NCBI GenBank assembly: GCA_021613375.1
Contig: CM038711.1
Span: forward strand, 23,243,223-23,307,222
DNA: 64,000 bases
Origin: Megaleporinus macrocephalus
Taxonomy: Eukaryota; Chordata; Actinopteri; Characiformes; Anostomidae
Reading direction: 5' to 3'
In this document: positions 35,884 through 47,850 of the stretch, piece after piece
How positions within the stretch are numbered: position 1 is the stretch's first letter
Layout: every line of letters begins with the position of its first letter
The notes under the pieces: model-generated
Database searches by the model: none
The model's input: the letters and a program-made list of their open reading frames with translations, nothing else
Told to the model about the DNA's origin: nothing
Program-made: the position numbers and the translations under genes

Positions 35884-35934
35884 CCTCCATGCCTCTGTTC
35901 AGCACGTCATGAGGAAAAGCATGCAGACACTAAT

Positions 35935-36151
35935 GCTGCACTAATCACCAGCGCCCAGAACTCACAGCACGCCCACTCTCCTCTCAATCGCCCTTAATCA
36001 GCCAACACATTTCAATTAGCATATTGTGTTTAACCTCACTTTCATCTGCCTTTATTAGTGGATTGAGCTGTAGTCAGCCTCTTCACCCCCCTCTGTCCGT
36101 CTCTCAGTTTCTCTCTGCCTCTCTCTTTCTCTATCCTATTTTATTCCTTTC

Positions 36152-36191
<40 letters not shown>

Positions 36192-36310
36192 AGAAAGCTG
36201 TTATGGATGCGACCAGAGAAACGGCCTGTGTGGCGTGTCATTAGGATTAGTACAGGCTCTGATCAGAAATAAAGGCATGAGCTTTTCTAGCAATCACTTG
36301 TCTAATGTAA
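35935..36310. promoter_or_regulatory. znf423: Candidate conserved non-coding element split by a (CT)n run
   Basis: CTGCACTAATCACCAGC, GCCCTTAATCAGCC, ATTTCAATTAGCATATTG, CCTTTATTAGTGGATTG, then (CT)n at 36160-36187, then GTGTCATTAGGATTAG and CAATCACTTGTC. Homeobox-like words are clustered. Inferred. Confidence 0.4.
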
Positions 36311-37367
36311 CCACCCTTTTCTTCTCATTGGATGTGATGTTTACACCGCTGACCTTCAACACAACTGTAGTTACTACGTTGTAGTCATGTGTAAATAGTA
36401 AGATGTATGATCCATGATCTATATCAAGCTTTTGTGTATGACCAGATGAAGAGATGCAAGCTGTGTTAAGGAATTGAATGTATATTAAATGGCCACTTGT
36501 ATATCAACTGACATGTTATTATTCAAGAATCGTTCTATATTTACACCACTAACGACACTTCGACTTTATTAGCAGTTTAAGAACACTGTTGTAGAATCTG
36601 ATGTAGACTTTTTCTTAGGACCTCTTAAGAAGACCGTTGATCGTTGATATCTGATACCTCGCTCTAGCTCTGAGATGGTGTATGTGAGCCAGCGGAAGAC
36701 TTTGTATATAAGGCTTTAATTTGATCGTTTTTCTGCATAATATTTACACAAAGTGTAACTTTTTAAGATGGGGTGACACTGATATGGAGACAAGCATCTA
36801 CACGCTTAGCTTGGGTTTAACTGCACAGTGATTAGAGCCTATCAGAGATGGTACACTTACTCAGTGTCATCAGTGCCAGGTTAGTTGGTTGTTGGTTGGT
36901 ATTATATGTCATTGTATTATCAAGACCGTGTGTGTATGTGTGTTCAGTATCAGACTGAGAGAAACAGTGGAATTGACCTGTCCATGCTCAGTCCATCTTT
37001 TATAGCAACTGTTATGAGGCAGTCTGTATTTAGGCAAAAACCAAGTATGCCCCCCATGAACCTGATTTTGCCTGAAAAGTTTGTGGGCAGAGCACATATC
37101 TGTCAATTAAGCAGTAAATATGAGATGCTTCACTATCTATCATCACTTTCACAGTGAATGCCCCCTGCTTCATTATCCATAATTCATTTTGTCTGTCCCA
37201 TGTCCCCCACCTCTAACCCCCATGTGATCATGGAGCTGCTGACTAACTGTCACCCTGCCTTCTCTTTCAACCCCTCCCTGCCTGTCGGACGGCCCCGTAG
37301 AGAGAGAGCCCGCCCAGCTTCCGCCAGGTTTGTCCCCCATCTCTCTCCATAACCACCCCCCCTCTCA

Positions 37368-37393
37368 AACACACACACACACACACACACACA
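37368..37393. repeat. (CA)n microsatellite
   Basis: CA run. A second short, interrupted one is at 37638-37662. Confidence 0.9.
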
Positions 37394-39575
37394 CTACACT
37401 GCTTGTGGAGTGCAGAGCAGGGAGGCAAAGCTGCACTACAGTATTGTAGAGCAATGCATGACTAGATCACTCGTAGACTGGGACATAGTGTTCAGTTGAC
37501 TAGCATTGCATTTCACTTCAACCCCCTACCCCGCCATTCTCCACTTCCAAGGAATACGCATTGAAAACACACACTCATTCACCCCCTAAGTGGTTGTTGT
37601 TGCATGGGGCTGGGCTAGGGGCATGAGCGAGCGAGCACACACACACACACGCACACACACACCTGAACAGAAGCCTCTGGAGAGAGCAGCTAATGACGCG
37701 TCTCACTCCTGACTCTTACTTATTCATCCCAATGAGCCTGATGCCTGAAGCATGAACTGCACACATCACCATGGCAACACCACACAGAAGATTGTCGTTT
37801 GACCCCGCAGTGATGTCACAAAGAACTCCAGTCAGTATTGGTTATACTGTTTTAGTGATTTAAGCCCCACAGTGTGGTTTTAGTATGTACACTCTATATG
37901 TCCAGTAGCTTGTAGGCACCAGCTCATTCAAAGCTGCTTCTGAAATCAGGAGTGGTTAAAGGCAGTTTGCCTCTTCTTTGCTGCAGTAACAGCCTCTACT
38001 CTAGATGTATGAATTCGGGGTGTGTGGTATTGGCGAAAATATATGACGATAGTTCAGGACATGTCAGTGATTCGCAATACATGATATGTATCTTAAACAC
38101 AGTGCACTAGATGCACTAAAATGATAAATATAATGATTATTCAGCGTTTCACTTATCGTACTGCATCAGAGACATTACAAAGGATGAGCCAATTAGTTTG
38201 CTGGTTACGTCCTGAGCACAGATAGGTCAATGAGATTGAACTGAAGACTCAACAGACTTCGCTATATGGACTTAGACTGTGCTTAATCTGGCACGAGTGC
38301 ACTAATGGGCTCAGGTACTGATACTGAAGACTTAAGATATAAGATAGGCCAGGTTTACTGTTTATCTGAGCCTTAGACTGACTGCATATGCATATCCTTT
38401 GTCCAACTGATGGTGTTCCGTCACTCCAGAGAACATAGTTCTTACACTCCACAGTACAAAATGTGTGTTTACCCTTCTATCTGATTCTTAACATTGGGCA
38501 TTGTTACCCAAGGCTCATGTACGGCTGCTCCAGAGCACTTCATTCTATTGGCGATGTTTCTTAACGGCTGTTAAGCTACGTGTGCACAGTTTAATGCCTG
38601 TGTCGGTAATTGGGGCAATCCTTAAGTAGCGAATTTCAGTTTATGAGGCGTACCTGTTTTATGCTAGTCAATGCAATATATATATATTAATGATGATTTC
38701 TCTGCATGGTGAGCAAAGCTCTGTCACACATGTCTGTATTCATGCAGGTAGAGAAGACGTAGAGAGACACATGCATGCCCCAGCACACGCATACACACTG
38801 AGGCTGGCGAAGGGGGCCTGGTGTGGTCTCTCTGTGTCAGTGAAGATTTAATGAGGCAGCACACAAGAAGCTTTAGAAGTCAATGGATGTGGATAATGTG
38901 GATGATAGCTCACTCCGCTGAGCGCCTATGCATGTGCGTGTGTGTGTGTGCGCGCCTGCGTCTAGCCTAGGGCCATGTGTGTGTGGCTGTAGACAACACC
39001 AGCCCTCACCACTCAACACACACATGCCTTTACTGAGAACAGAGCATTCCTCCGAGTGTCATTTATTTAAGGCATTGATGTCTCTGTTGTGTGGAGTGAC
39101 GGGTAACTGAAGAAGTTTAAATGGCTTTGAACTCTTTTCACATGCCCAATTGACCCCTATTGAAATTCAAATGGCCTTGAAGCTGCATTTAAAGTGCTGT
39201 GTTGACCAGAAAAGCTAACATGGCTAATAGTGAATGGAAGAAAGTAGTAAAAGTTAGCATAATCTCTAGGACTGAGCTTCGGGAATGTTCTCAGTCCACG
39301 TGGCAAGCTAGCTTTCAGTCACTGTGATTTAGATTAGTGTTTTAGTTCTTGTTTGTGTTCTTATTTTAATTTGGAACATGCAGAAGAGCATCACTTGAGG
39401 CAGATTTTAAAAAATGCTATCAAAATCTTTGGGTACAGTTTAGTGTGCTGCTCTAAATGAAATTAAACATTTCTATTTGTGCTCTTTGTAATGGAACACG
39501 CATTTGGTCAGTGTTCTTTAAGCACTGGTAACTGGTAATTGTAATAATAACAATAGGATATTACTGTATTGCCCA

Positions 39576-39645
39576 CATCCACTATATATATATATAATAT
39601 ATATTTTATATTTTTATATATATATTTTTATAAAATATTTTTTTA
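39576..39645. repeat. AT-rich (TA)n/TTTTATA tract
   Basis: Interrupted TA and TTTATA sequence. Simple AT-rich DNA. Confidence 0.88.
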
Positions 39646-40849
39646 TTTATTTATCACTTCAGTTCCTCTTTTTTATTGCTAAGTCACAGTGTCCCGCCGA
39701 CCTCACTCACTTGTGCTGCCGCCGTTTTGGTAGGCAGCGCAGTGGCAGTTTAATTAGAGTTAACAAAGTTATGCTGGTACGTTATATAGTATGCTTACAT
39801 ATACCATTAGAAGTGCCCTCTTTAGTGTAGTAGGTAAAGTATAGAAGCTTGTGGTTTGGGATGCATCATTAGATCAGCCATCTTCCAACAGTCTAGCAGC
39901 TGTTCTGCTGTGCTGCTCATTAGCTGCTCATTAAACATCTTCAAGCAAAAGTCCAAGTATTTCTTTATTAAGAAGCGTTTGTTGATAGTTTAATACATGT
40001 ATTAAATTAAGCTGGCTTTCTACTATGAAATGAAATTGAGAATGTTGAAAATGTTTAAGTCACCTCAGTGTAACTGCAGCACCATTTAAGGTGGAATAGC
40101 AAATTTAAGTAATCAGTATTATGCCTTGGGAGGTAATAAGCCATGGACCTTAAAGGATTAACATGCATAATAGATTTATAATTGTTAGTAAGTAATATAT
40201 AGTACTTTTGGATGGGCAAGACAATAAAACAGTGTTGTTATTGTTACAAATGACAGCATAATGTGTTCTCTGAATATGTCATGGTTATTAGAATTTTATT
40301 AGAATTGTATGAATCATAGAAGTTAAATTTAGACCAGTTATGGAAAGCGTATAAACAACAGTGTTTAATAGCGAACCGTGTTTATAGTTTAAACTTGATA
40401 TTAACTTGCTATATAGTCTATATATATATAGTCTTGCTTTTTGCCTATTCTGTATTGTTTATGAGGAAATGCTGTGATCCAGATCAAGAAAGCCTCTTCA
40501 AGTGCCATGATGTTGTTTTGCATATTGTCTGAACTGAATAATAATAATAATAATGCCTGCAGTGTAAATGGCCATTACTGGAAACGTGTTAAGCTGGTGC
40601 TTGTTTCTGCTAGTCTCAGATCTAACGTGTTACTCTTGGGTTTACCTGCTGCGCATGTACAGTGTATGTAAACCTCTTAGCTGAGATGGTGCTGGATAAC
40701 GCGTCTGTCTGAGTGAGCCGAGCTCGGATAGGCACAGGTGCTTTGTTTATGAATACGAAAAGGATCCGTTCCTCAGCGACATAGTGTCCCCGAGCTTTTG
40801 GGCAGGGGGGTTTATGGCTTGTTGGTGGTGTGGTGGTCTCCGCTGCAGA

Positions 40850-41066
40850 CAGCGTGTGTGAGCGTGTGAACATGGGAACAGATGAAAAGCCCCTCATGCA
40901 CATCCCACACCACCTGGAACTAGCCAGGCGGAACCTCCAGGAGGCCGACGCAGTTGCACTGGGGGCTATCAAGGAGGGGGCGCGCTGCCAGAGTGGCTGG
41001 ATAAGGAGAAGGAGGGAGATGGAGGAAGAGAGGGACGTGGATGGAAAAAAGAAGCTCAGGATGTAG
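40850..41066 (+). other. Unassigned GC-balanced block with short open frame
   Basis: An open frame ends TAG at 41064-41066, preceded by CTGCAG (40844-40849) that could act as an acceptor. The frame contains HHLELARRNLQEADAVALGA, then a basic-acidic tail RRRREMEEERD. I recognise no domain and there is no evidence of expression. It could be an alternative exon, a decayed pseudo-exon or a conserved non-coding element. Non-coding is my default. Confidence 0.2.
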
Positions 41067-41689
41067 AACTATACTCCACATGTGTGCAGCCAGACACACA
41101 GTTAACACTCTGTCGTTGAATTAAGGTGTTCATACGATCATAATAAAGGTATTTAAAGGATGCAGGTCAATCTTGGTATACTAATGTTTGGCCGTATGGA
41201 AGAAATGGAACCTCACAGTATTACATATTTATTTACTGAGTACTGGTAGGTTTAAAGCAAACAAGTAGAGCCACATGCTGATTATTATTAATAGTATATT
41301 AATACAGAACATGCGGTTGTTGAGCATTTTTCAATGTTTATGTTTACAATGCCATCGGAAATGCATAATAAGATTATAATATATATGGTGTGTTGGGCTA
41401 AAGTTTTATGATGCCTGAGAAAATCATTAAGAATTTGTTAATAAGGCATCATATGGATATATAATACCAGGCATAACCCTGTGTAATTGCTTACAGTTAT
41501 TTACAGTTACATGCACAGCACTTCACAGAGCATGAGTAGATGATATCCGAAAGTCAGGTTTCATAACCCGTTATAAAAAGCAGCTCTCTGTGACAAAGTC
41601 GGTACAAAAGCCTTGTACATCTCCTTCCTTCAGTCCTTTTCTCTCTTCCTTCTCTTTCTCTGGTTCCTTCTCCCTCCCATCTCTGAATA

Positions 41690-42040
41690 GCCCCCGCAGA
41701 GAATGTCATGTTGAAAAGGGAGAGAGAGAGAGGGAGAGAGGCGGCGATGTTTTTTGCCGAAATGTTTGTTTGCAAGGCTGAGTGGCGTCTGATCCCCCCG
41801 AGAACTCATTTTGCCACGTTTGCGCTTGATTTGCTTCTTATGCTGTTTATTAAAGGTAATTACAAGCTGTTTGGAGATCTATAAGAGAACTGCTCAGGGG
41901 GAGCCTCCTCCAAAAGGTGTGGGAACAGAATGGAAAATCAGCCACACTAGCGGCCAGTGCCGCCGAGACCGCGCGGGAGGGTGTGCAGGTGTGTGTATGT
42001 GTGGGTGTTGGTGGAAAAATAAAGGCCCGCTAGATTAAAG
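41690..42040. promoter_or_regulatory. znf423: Strong candidate conserved non-coding element
   Basis: GCGGCGATGTTTTTTGCCG, CTCATTTTGCCACGTTTGC, GCTGTTTATTAAAGGTAATT, CAAGCTGTTTGGAGATCTAT, AATGGAAAATCAGCCAC and GGCCAGTGCCGCCGAGACC. Complex and repeat-free except for a short GA run at 41720-41738. Confidence 0.45.
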
Positions 42041-42219
42041 TGTACTTGCTTGAGTGCGCACATGAATTTTTGCACTAGTGCGTCGTTCCTGCTCCGTGGC
42101 TTGGTTTTCATACGGGTCATTGTTGGAGGGGGGCTCCTTAGCGGGCATCTTTGCTGGTTGTGTGCTGGTTTACATGTATATTCACATGTAAAACTCAGGT
42201 ACCTCTAGCAAGGGTGCGG

Positions 42220-42600
42220 CTGCCCTGTCTCTCCCCCATCCCAGGCCCTTCCAGGTGTGTCTGAGGCAGCTGCTGTGCAGGGGAGGGACGATTACAGGAG
42301 CTGCTCCCCCCCTTAGCCACCACCCACCCACCCCGCCGAGCTCTGTGAGCTAATTGTTAAAAAGACAAACAAGCCTCCCCGCCTTTGTGCGCATAATGAA
42401 CGTAGGCCAGCCGCAATTAGCTCCTCGCTTAATTCGTTAAGTATTCGGAATTTATTTTCTCGAGTGACAGCAGCATCTGTCGCAGCTGGTGAAAAGAACT
42501 TCCGCCCATGTGAGGCTGTGTTAGGGGTGTGTTTGCGTGTGTGTGTATGGAAGGTCGGGCTTTAGGTGACACTCTGCTAATCAGACTCTGGGTCTGGAAG
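42220..42600. promoter_or_regulatory. znf423: Strong candidate conserved non-coding element
   Basis: GTGAGCTAATTGTTAAAAAG (42345), GCGCATAATGAACG, GCCGCAATTAGCTCC, GCTTAATTCGTTAAGTATTC and GGAATTTATTTTCTCGAG. TAAT-type words are packed in about 130 bp. Inferred enhancer-like element. Confidence 0.48.
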
Positions 42601-42875
42601 TGAAGAGATTAGATGAGAAGGTGCTTGATATCATTTAGTTGTGTGTAGAAGTTTTGTGTATGTTTCCGTTGGAACCATAAAGATTAAATCATTTTAACTG
42701 TTTGACTGTATTTCTTTTGAAAGTTAATTAGAGGAATATCTGTCCTTTCAGCCAATCAGCTGTTTTGTGATGAGGGAGAGTCTAAACAACCCTATTTGTT
42801 AAAAGAACCATATTTCTGTCTGGATTCATCGTATATGAACTGTTTTGGTGTTCTCATTTGTATTCTAAAATGTGT

Positions 42876-42877
42876 AT

Positions 42878-42926
<49 letters not shown>
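42876..42926. repeat. (ATA)n microsatellite, about 17 units
   Basis: Pure ATA run. The poly-Tyr frame on the minus strand is spurious. Confidence 0.97.
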
Positions 42927-43769
42927 GTTATTACTTTTAGTTATCATTAAAGTGGATACGTTAAACTTCTGCATTTATAGAGAGATTGATTAATGTGCAC
43001 TGCCACTGTAAATCACATCAACTAAACTAAATAAACATGGTTCATTTGTAAAGTGTGTTTACAGAACAGACTTTAAATTTGCTCTTGTTTGTATGATTTT
43101 AAGGTCAAGGTTTATTATTTGAAAATTTTTTATTTGAAATTGTGTAATTATCAAATTCATTCATTATTATTAAATTCATAGTTCAATAATATTTATTAAA
43201 ACACATGCTAGAAAACATATGCTGCCTTTAAGTTGTGTCAGAAATATTGTATTTACAAAATGAGCAGTAATGATCACCACCATGGTGTCGTATTTACTGG
43301 GGGAAACTCTGGGACCAGTCAACAAAAAAGCAAAGGTACCCGCAGATAGTTGTATTGTAAACTAGTTGTGTTTCCAGCTTCTAACTGGATAAAATCATCA
43401 TTACTTCTCTCATAAGTATACTCTGCTTAATATACTGCTGTAATAATGAAACATAAACAGACTCTTTAATGAGACATTCCCATCTTGTTTCCTATCAAAT
43501 TCAAAACAAATCCTACTTTTTACCTCCTGAGTCTTAAGTAAGAATTTCTACTATTTAAAATAGATAACGTAAGCAGTAAAGTACAATCAGGACTAAAGTA
43601 GTGTTAACGTTAAAAAAAAAACCCAAATAAATAATTAAATAAAATTTAATCAAGAATAGAGCTGACAATCATTCAGCATTCGGATTGGAATTAATATTCC
43701 AATAAATAAATAAATAACTATTTTAATTGGTCGTGTCAGTGTGTGTGACAGAGAGAGGTGTAGCAGATA

Positions 43770-43795
43770 CAGAGAGAGAGAGAGAGAGAGAGAGG
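43770..43795. repeat. (GA)n microsatellite
   Basis: GA run of about 12 units. Confidence 0.9.
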
Positions 43796-43799
43796 TGGT

Positions 43800-44060
43800 C
43801 TATAGTAAATGCCGGTCTGTTTGCTACCTGTTTGTCCTGTGGCTCGGCAGGTGAGCACCCCTCCAGCCCACTCTTTGAGCTCCAACCTGGCTCCGCAAAT
43901 AAAGCCCTCTAAACAGCGGCTGATAATTAACATCTGCTGTCTGGTGTGATCTTGCTTCTGCACGTCAGCTCAGCGCGGGAGTGGGAGGAAATGCGCGGAT
44001 GTCGCAGCTCATCAGCGCTCTCCCACAGACGAGCGAGGGAAGGGTCCCACAGCGGCGGGG
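43800..44060. promoter_or_regulatory. znf423: Candidate conserved non-coding element
   Basis: GGCTCCGCAAATAAAGCCC, GCGGCTGATAATTAACATC, GCACGTCAGCTCAGCGC and ATGCGCGGATGTCGCAGC in a complex block that ends at the GT/GC repeat (44072-44107). Inferred. Confidence 0.4.
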
Positions 44061-44071
44061 CGGAGGCCCCT

Positions 44072-44107
44072 TGTGTGTGTGTGTGTGTGTGCGCGTGCGC
44101 GCGTGTG
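44072..44107. repeat. (GT)n/(GC)n alternating purine-pyrimidine tract
   Basis: GTGTGTG…GCGCGTGCGCGCGTGTG. The strictly alternating tract is a Z-DNA-prone sequence. Confidence 0.9.
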
Positions 44108-44301
44108 TGGGAGAGAGAGGCCCACCTGGGAGCGGCGTCTTCAAAGGCGTCACTCGGAGGAGTGCAGAGAGGTGCCTGCCTGACAGGAGCCCTCCAGCTT
44201 TGATCCTGGAGAGAGGGAGCGCTCAGGGGTTAAAGGAGAAGAGAGGATGGAGGGAAGGAGGGAGGCAAGATAAAGGAATGCGACTGCGAAAGAGAGAATA
44301 A

Positions 44302-44308
<7 letters not shown>

Positions 44309-44338
<30 letters not shown>
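44309..44338. repeat. (GA)n microsatellite
   Basis: GA run of about 15 units. Confidence 0.93.
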
Positions 44339-44343
<5 letters not shown>

Positions 44344-44359
44344 CAAGGCCTTAGGGGGT

Positions 44360-44870
44360 AGGTTTACTCTCCATTAGATCTGATTTAGAGCTGATCTGAA
44401 AGCTCTTTTGCCCTCATGCTGTACCCCGACACTCTCCGTCTCCGCAGCCTTTGCAGTTGTTATGTATACAAAGACGCGCCTGCCTTTTGTGCATTGCTCA
44501 GAGCCAGCTTGCGAAACAAAGGCGTAGCGTCTCTTGATTCGTTGGAAACGCGTTCATTTCGCTGCAGCCCCCCACAGGAGACTGCAGGGGCAAGTTTTGT
44601 GTGTTTGGATTTTAATGTCTCTGCAAGTAATTGCGAGTAAATCTTTAGTAATCTCCTACTTTGCCTAGTAATTGCTCATAGAAATTGTATTATGATATTT
44701 TCTGATAACTTGCCAACCGCATGTCCTTGTGGCACCAATGATTGCAGCCTAATAACTACTGCTTATTTTCAACCCACACGATTGGTCCACTATTGTCCTG
44801 CTGCGCCCTGATTGGTCAAATGTTCTCCAAGGTTTCCCCTTGAAGTCGAACAGCAATTTTAGGCCTCAGA
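44360..44870. promoter_or_regulatory. znf423: Strong candidate conserved non-coding element with paired CCAAT boxes
   Basis: About 500 bp of complex sequence: GATCTGATTTAGAGCTGATC, GTTATGTATACAAAGACGCG, GCAAGTAATTGCGAGTAAA, CCTAGTAATTGCTCAT, CACCAATGATTGCAGCC. Two inverted CCAAT words, GATTGGTC at 44780 and 44810, are exactly 30 bp apart. No TATA box or coding frame is visible, so an enhancer is likelier than a promoter. Confidence 0.48.
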
Positions 44871-44877
44871 CTGATAG

Positions 44878-45330
44878 CGAGATGGAGAGATGGGAGCAGG
44901 AGAGATTACTGGGCCTTACAGAGATGGAGGGATGGAACAGCAAAGTGTAGAGAGAGAGAGATGGCAGAGGAGGGGGGGGATTACTGGGCCTCACAAAGAT
45001 GGAGGGATGGGAGAGTGAGGTGGAGCGAAAGAGAGAAAGGAAGGGGGAGGTATGGATGGAGAGGGATCAGTAGGACAGAGGGGAATGGGGGGGATTTGGC
45101 AGGGAGCGAGGAAAGAGACAAGGGGAGAGGAGATGAGAGAGGGAGTAGAGGAAGAATGCCGGATCAGCGAGAGAGTGTGTGAGAGAGAGAGAGAGAGAGA
45201 GTTGTGCAGGGGAGGGGGGTTAGATGGCTGGTCAGAGCGTGCTGATGGGGTAAGTTGACCTTCGGAAGGGAGAGATGGAGTGAGAGATGGAGGGAGAGAG
45301 CCGGAGAGGAGGATGAGGCTCAGGCTGACA
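44878..45330. repeat. Polypurine region with a local duplication
   Basis: About 450 bp where the + strand is mostly A and G (GAGAGAGAGAGATGG, GAAAGAGAGAAAGGAAGG, GAGAGTGTGTGAGAGAGAGA). The phrase GATTACTGGGCCT followed by ACAGAGATGGAGGGATGG (or CACAAAG…) appears twice, near 44905 and 44979. Frames here are Arg/Glu/Gly-biased artefacts. Confidence 0.8.
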
Positions 45331-45496
45331 GGGGCTCTCCTGGTTTTTGGCAGGAGCTCAGTGTGCGCGGTGAGCAGCTGGACTTCATTAGGCGCTGGTG
45401 TTAATTACTGGGACCGGCCTGCAGCCGCCCGCCTGCTCACACAAAACATTCGCCGTAATTCAGCCAGGGTCACCTTGAAATCGATCATTTACCATC

Positions 45497-45498
<2 letters not shown>
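45320..45498. promoter_or_regulatory. znf423: Strong candidate conserved non-coding element
   Basis: GGACTTCATTAGGCGC, GGTGTTAATTACTGGG (45398), CATTCGCCGTAATTCAGCC and GAAATCGATCATTTACC within about 170 bp, bounded by a (GA)n run at 45499-45529. Confidence 0.47.

Positions 45499-45529
<31 letters not shown>
45499..45529. repeat. (GA)n microsatellite
   Basis: GA run of about 15 units. Confidence 0.94.
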
Positions 45530-45532
<3 letters not shown>

Positions 45533-46124
45533 GGCACATTGATGAAAGTGAGAAACTGTTGCAGACTGCTATGACTGCATATGTTTACACTTACCTGGAG
45601 AAACTTCGGCCGGACTCCACTTACACTTTGTACTAGAGCGCATCCCCAGTTTGAGCAGATGTGATCAGATTGTATTTTTTCTGTGTAAAAGCACGTTAAC
45701 ACGCTTACGTATTATTTTTGTTTACGTCTTTCTCTTGATATGACTTGACAAGCTTTGCTCGTCTACTTTTATTGTAGGATTCATGAAGGCTCTTGGTTTG
45801 GAGCTAACTTCAGCCTCATGCACCTGCTAGTCAGTCAGGCCTTGTAACAGTTTATAGATTAAACACATTCTCTTTACACTTGAGTGAAATGCAGTCAGGT
45901 TTATTGTCTGAGTGATTTGATCCTAATCTAATTCTAATGCCTGCTGACGGTGTTTACATCTGGCTTTTCACGCAGTCAAGTCAAATCTGAACATGATCCC
46001 ATCACCAAATAGCATATTAATTCTAATTTGTAATCAGGCCCATTTATGAGTATGTTATCTGGATAGGTCCTAGGTGATATTTATATATATACAAAGGGTC
46101 TATATCAACTTTTTATTTCTCCTG

Positions 46125-46440
46125 TTTTTTAGTGCGTAAATGTGCTGTTCACTCCTCATTTCTTATTGTCTGTGTAAGGAAAACAAAGCTGTTTTGAATG
46201 GTTTCTGTGATATCAGAAGAAACCAACACATTTACACACATCTGCCTATTCAGCCTACACCAGACATTCACTGAAGTTATAAGGAATGTGGAATGAGAAA
46301 CAATAAAGAGCAAGCAATCAAAACAGATCTCATTAGCATATATAAGACACAGTATCAAAAACAGAATTTAAATCATATAAAAATAATAATTTGACACTTT
46401 GGTACCAAAAAAAACAGTAAATGGACCTCTTAGGGAAAAA
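46125..46440. repeat. Diverged dispersed repeat, copy 2
   Basis: GTGATATCAGAAG…CATCTGCCTATTCAGCC…CATTCACTGAAGTTATAAGG follows the order of 31197-31360. Downstream it has CTCATTAGCATATATAAG and a closing AATGGACCTCTTA, a layout typical of an old fish transposon of this kind. Confidence 0.5.
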
Positions 46441-47399
46441 ATGTTACAAATATTTAAAAATGTTAAGTAAGGACCCTTAAGCAGAGTATTAAGTCAGTCA
46501 GTCAAGACTAGTTTGTTTCTTTAGTTTTGCGAGTCTAATGTAGTTAAATAATTAAAAAATGTAGTTAAGTAATTAAAGTATATGTACAGAAACTAGCACT
46601 GTGCAGACAGTTTTCCTAAATTATTAACATCTACCCCTTAAAAGGCCAGCACCCGTCGCCAGGCCCAAAGTATAATTCCACACTTCTGTAACCTCTGGGT
46701 AAGCCAATCAGTTTACACTGTAGTACCTGTTGTTACTAAATAATACAGTTTAGTATGCAAGAAGTACGGTTTTCACATTTACCTCAAGCCATGTCAGGTT
46801 GTTAAGTAATCTCAAATAGAATTGCTTATGTGGTGTCTGGCGCTGCATGATATCCAGTTATCTGTGGCTGTGCACGAAGGTGTGCTGCACAGCTGAAAGT
46901 AGTAATATAAACGATTAGTTAGGAAAAGCTGCGTTGGTTTTGTGGTTCTAAGTCTGTAGTGATCTGAGAAAAGGTGGAAATTGAGAAATGTGTTTGTCTC
47001 TGGCTAGGAGGCTCAGAAGTGGGTCTTTTATGTGGACATCTAGTTGTCCAAGCTTCGTCTGTGAGGCTCACGTTTTTGGCACAAGGGGAAGAAAGGCCAC
47101 CGTAAAGAATGGCGGAGGATACAGCGGTTTTTGGAAATGTCTTGGCATATTTTCACTAATATGAGAGCCAGAAACTCTTCTTTGTGAGCCCTCACAGACG
47201 CACACATAGAGTCATACACTTACTGTAAGTTGCTGTCACACAGGGCAACATATGGGTTTGTCTTGGCAGCACTAGGGTAATTACAATCTACTGTAGGAGG
47301 ACAAAGAGAGACAAATGGGAGAGGGGAGAGGGCATGAGAGAGATAGAGGGCTAATAGTTTGCTTTTCCAGCATGCTCCCTGTGTACCAGAGGGGTACAA

Positions 47400-47688
47400 T
47401 AGACCCCTTTATTCCAGCTTTTCACAAAAACAAACGTCTACCAGTCTCTGCTCCCTATAATACAAAGGTCTAATACAATCTCCTCCTTAATTCTCAGCCA
47501 TGTCAGTTTTTCAGCCCTTCTTTCTTTTTTTCTGTCTCGCTCTACTCCTTTTTTTTTCCTTTTTTTTTTACCTGCCTCCTCCTCCCTGAAGAAAATCAAT
47601 GCATTCTGATTTGGTAATTTCCCATGGTGCCGAGCTCTGCGTTCCCTGTGCTGAGAGAGGTGACAAATCCGGTCATGGCGGTGTGAAC

Positions 47689-47690
<2 letters not shown>
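47400..47690. promoter_or_regulatory. znf423: Candidate conserved non-coding element
   Basis: CCCCTTTATTCCAGC, CCTCCTTAATTCTCAGCC, AAAATCAATGCATTCTGATT, TGGTAATTTCCCATGG and GACAAATCCGGTCATGG, interrupted by T-rich tracts at 47516-47570. Inferred. Confidence 0.4.
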
Positions 47691-47692
<2 letters not shown>

Positions 47693-47730
<38 letters not shown>

Positions 47731-47850
47731 TTTTGCTTCCCCTGTCTATCTTCCACCCTGCTTTTGTTTTTGTTTCTCTCTCTCTTTCTCTCTCTTTCTC
47801 TCCCTCCCTCTCCTGCTCTCTCTCTTCCTTTCTCTCTTTCTCTGTCTCTG
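47693..47850. repeat. (CT)n and pyrimidine-rich tract
   Basis: A (CT)n run at 47693-47722, then CTCTCTTTCTCTC variants. Frames on both strands are artefacts. Confidence 0.9.
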
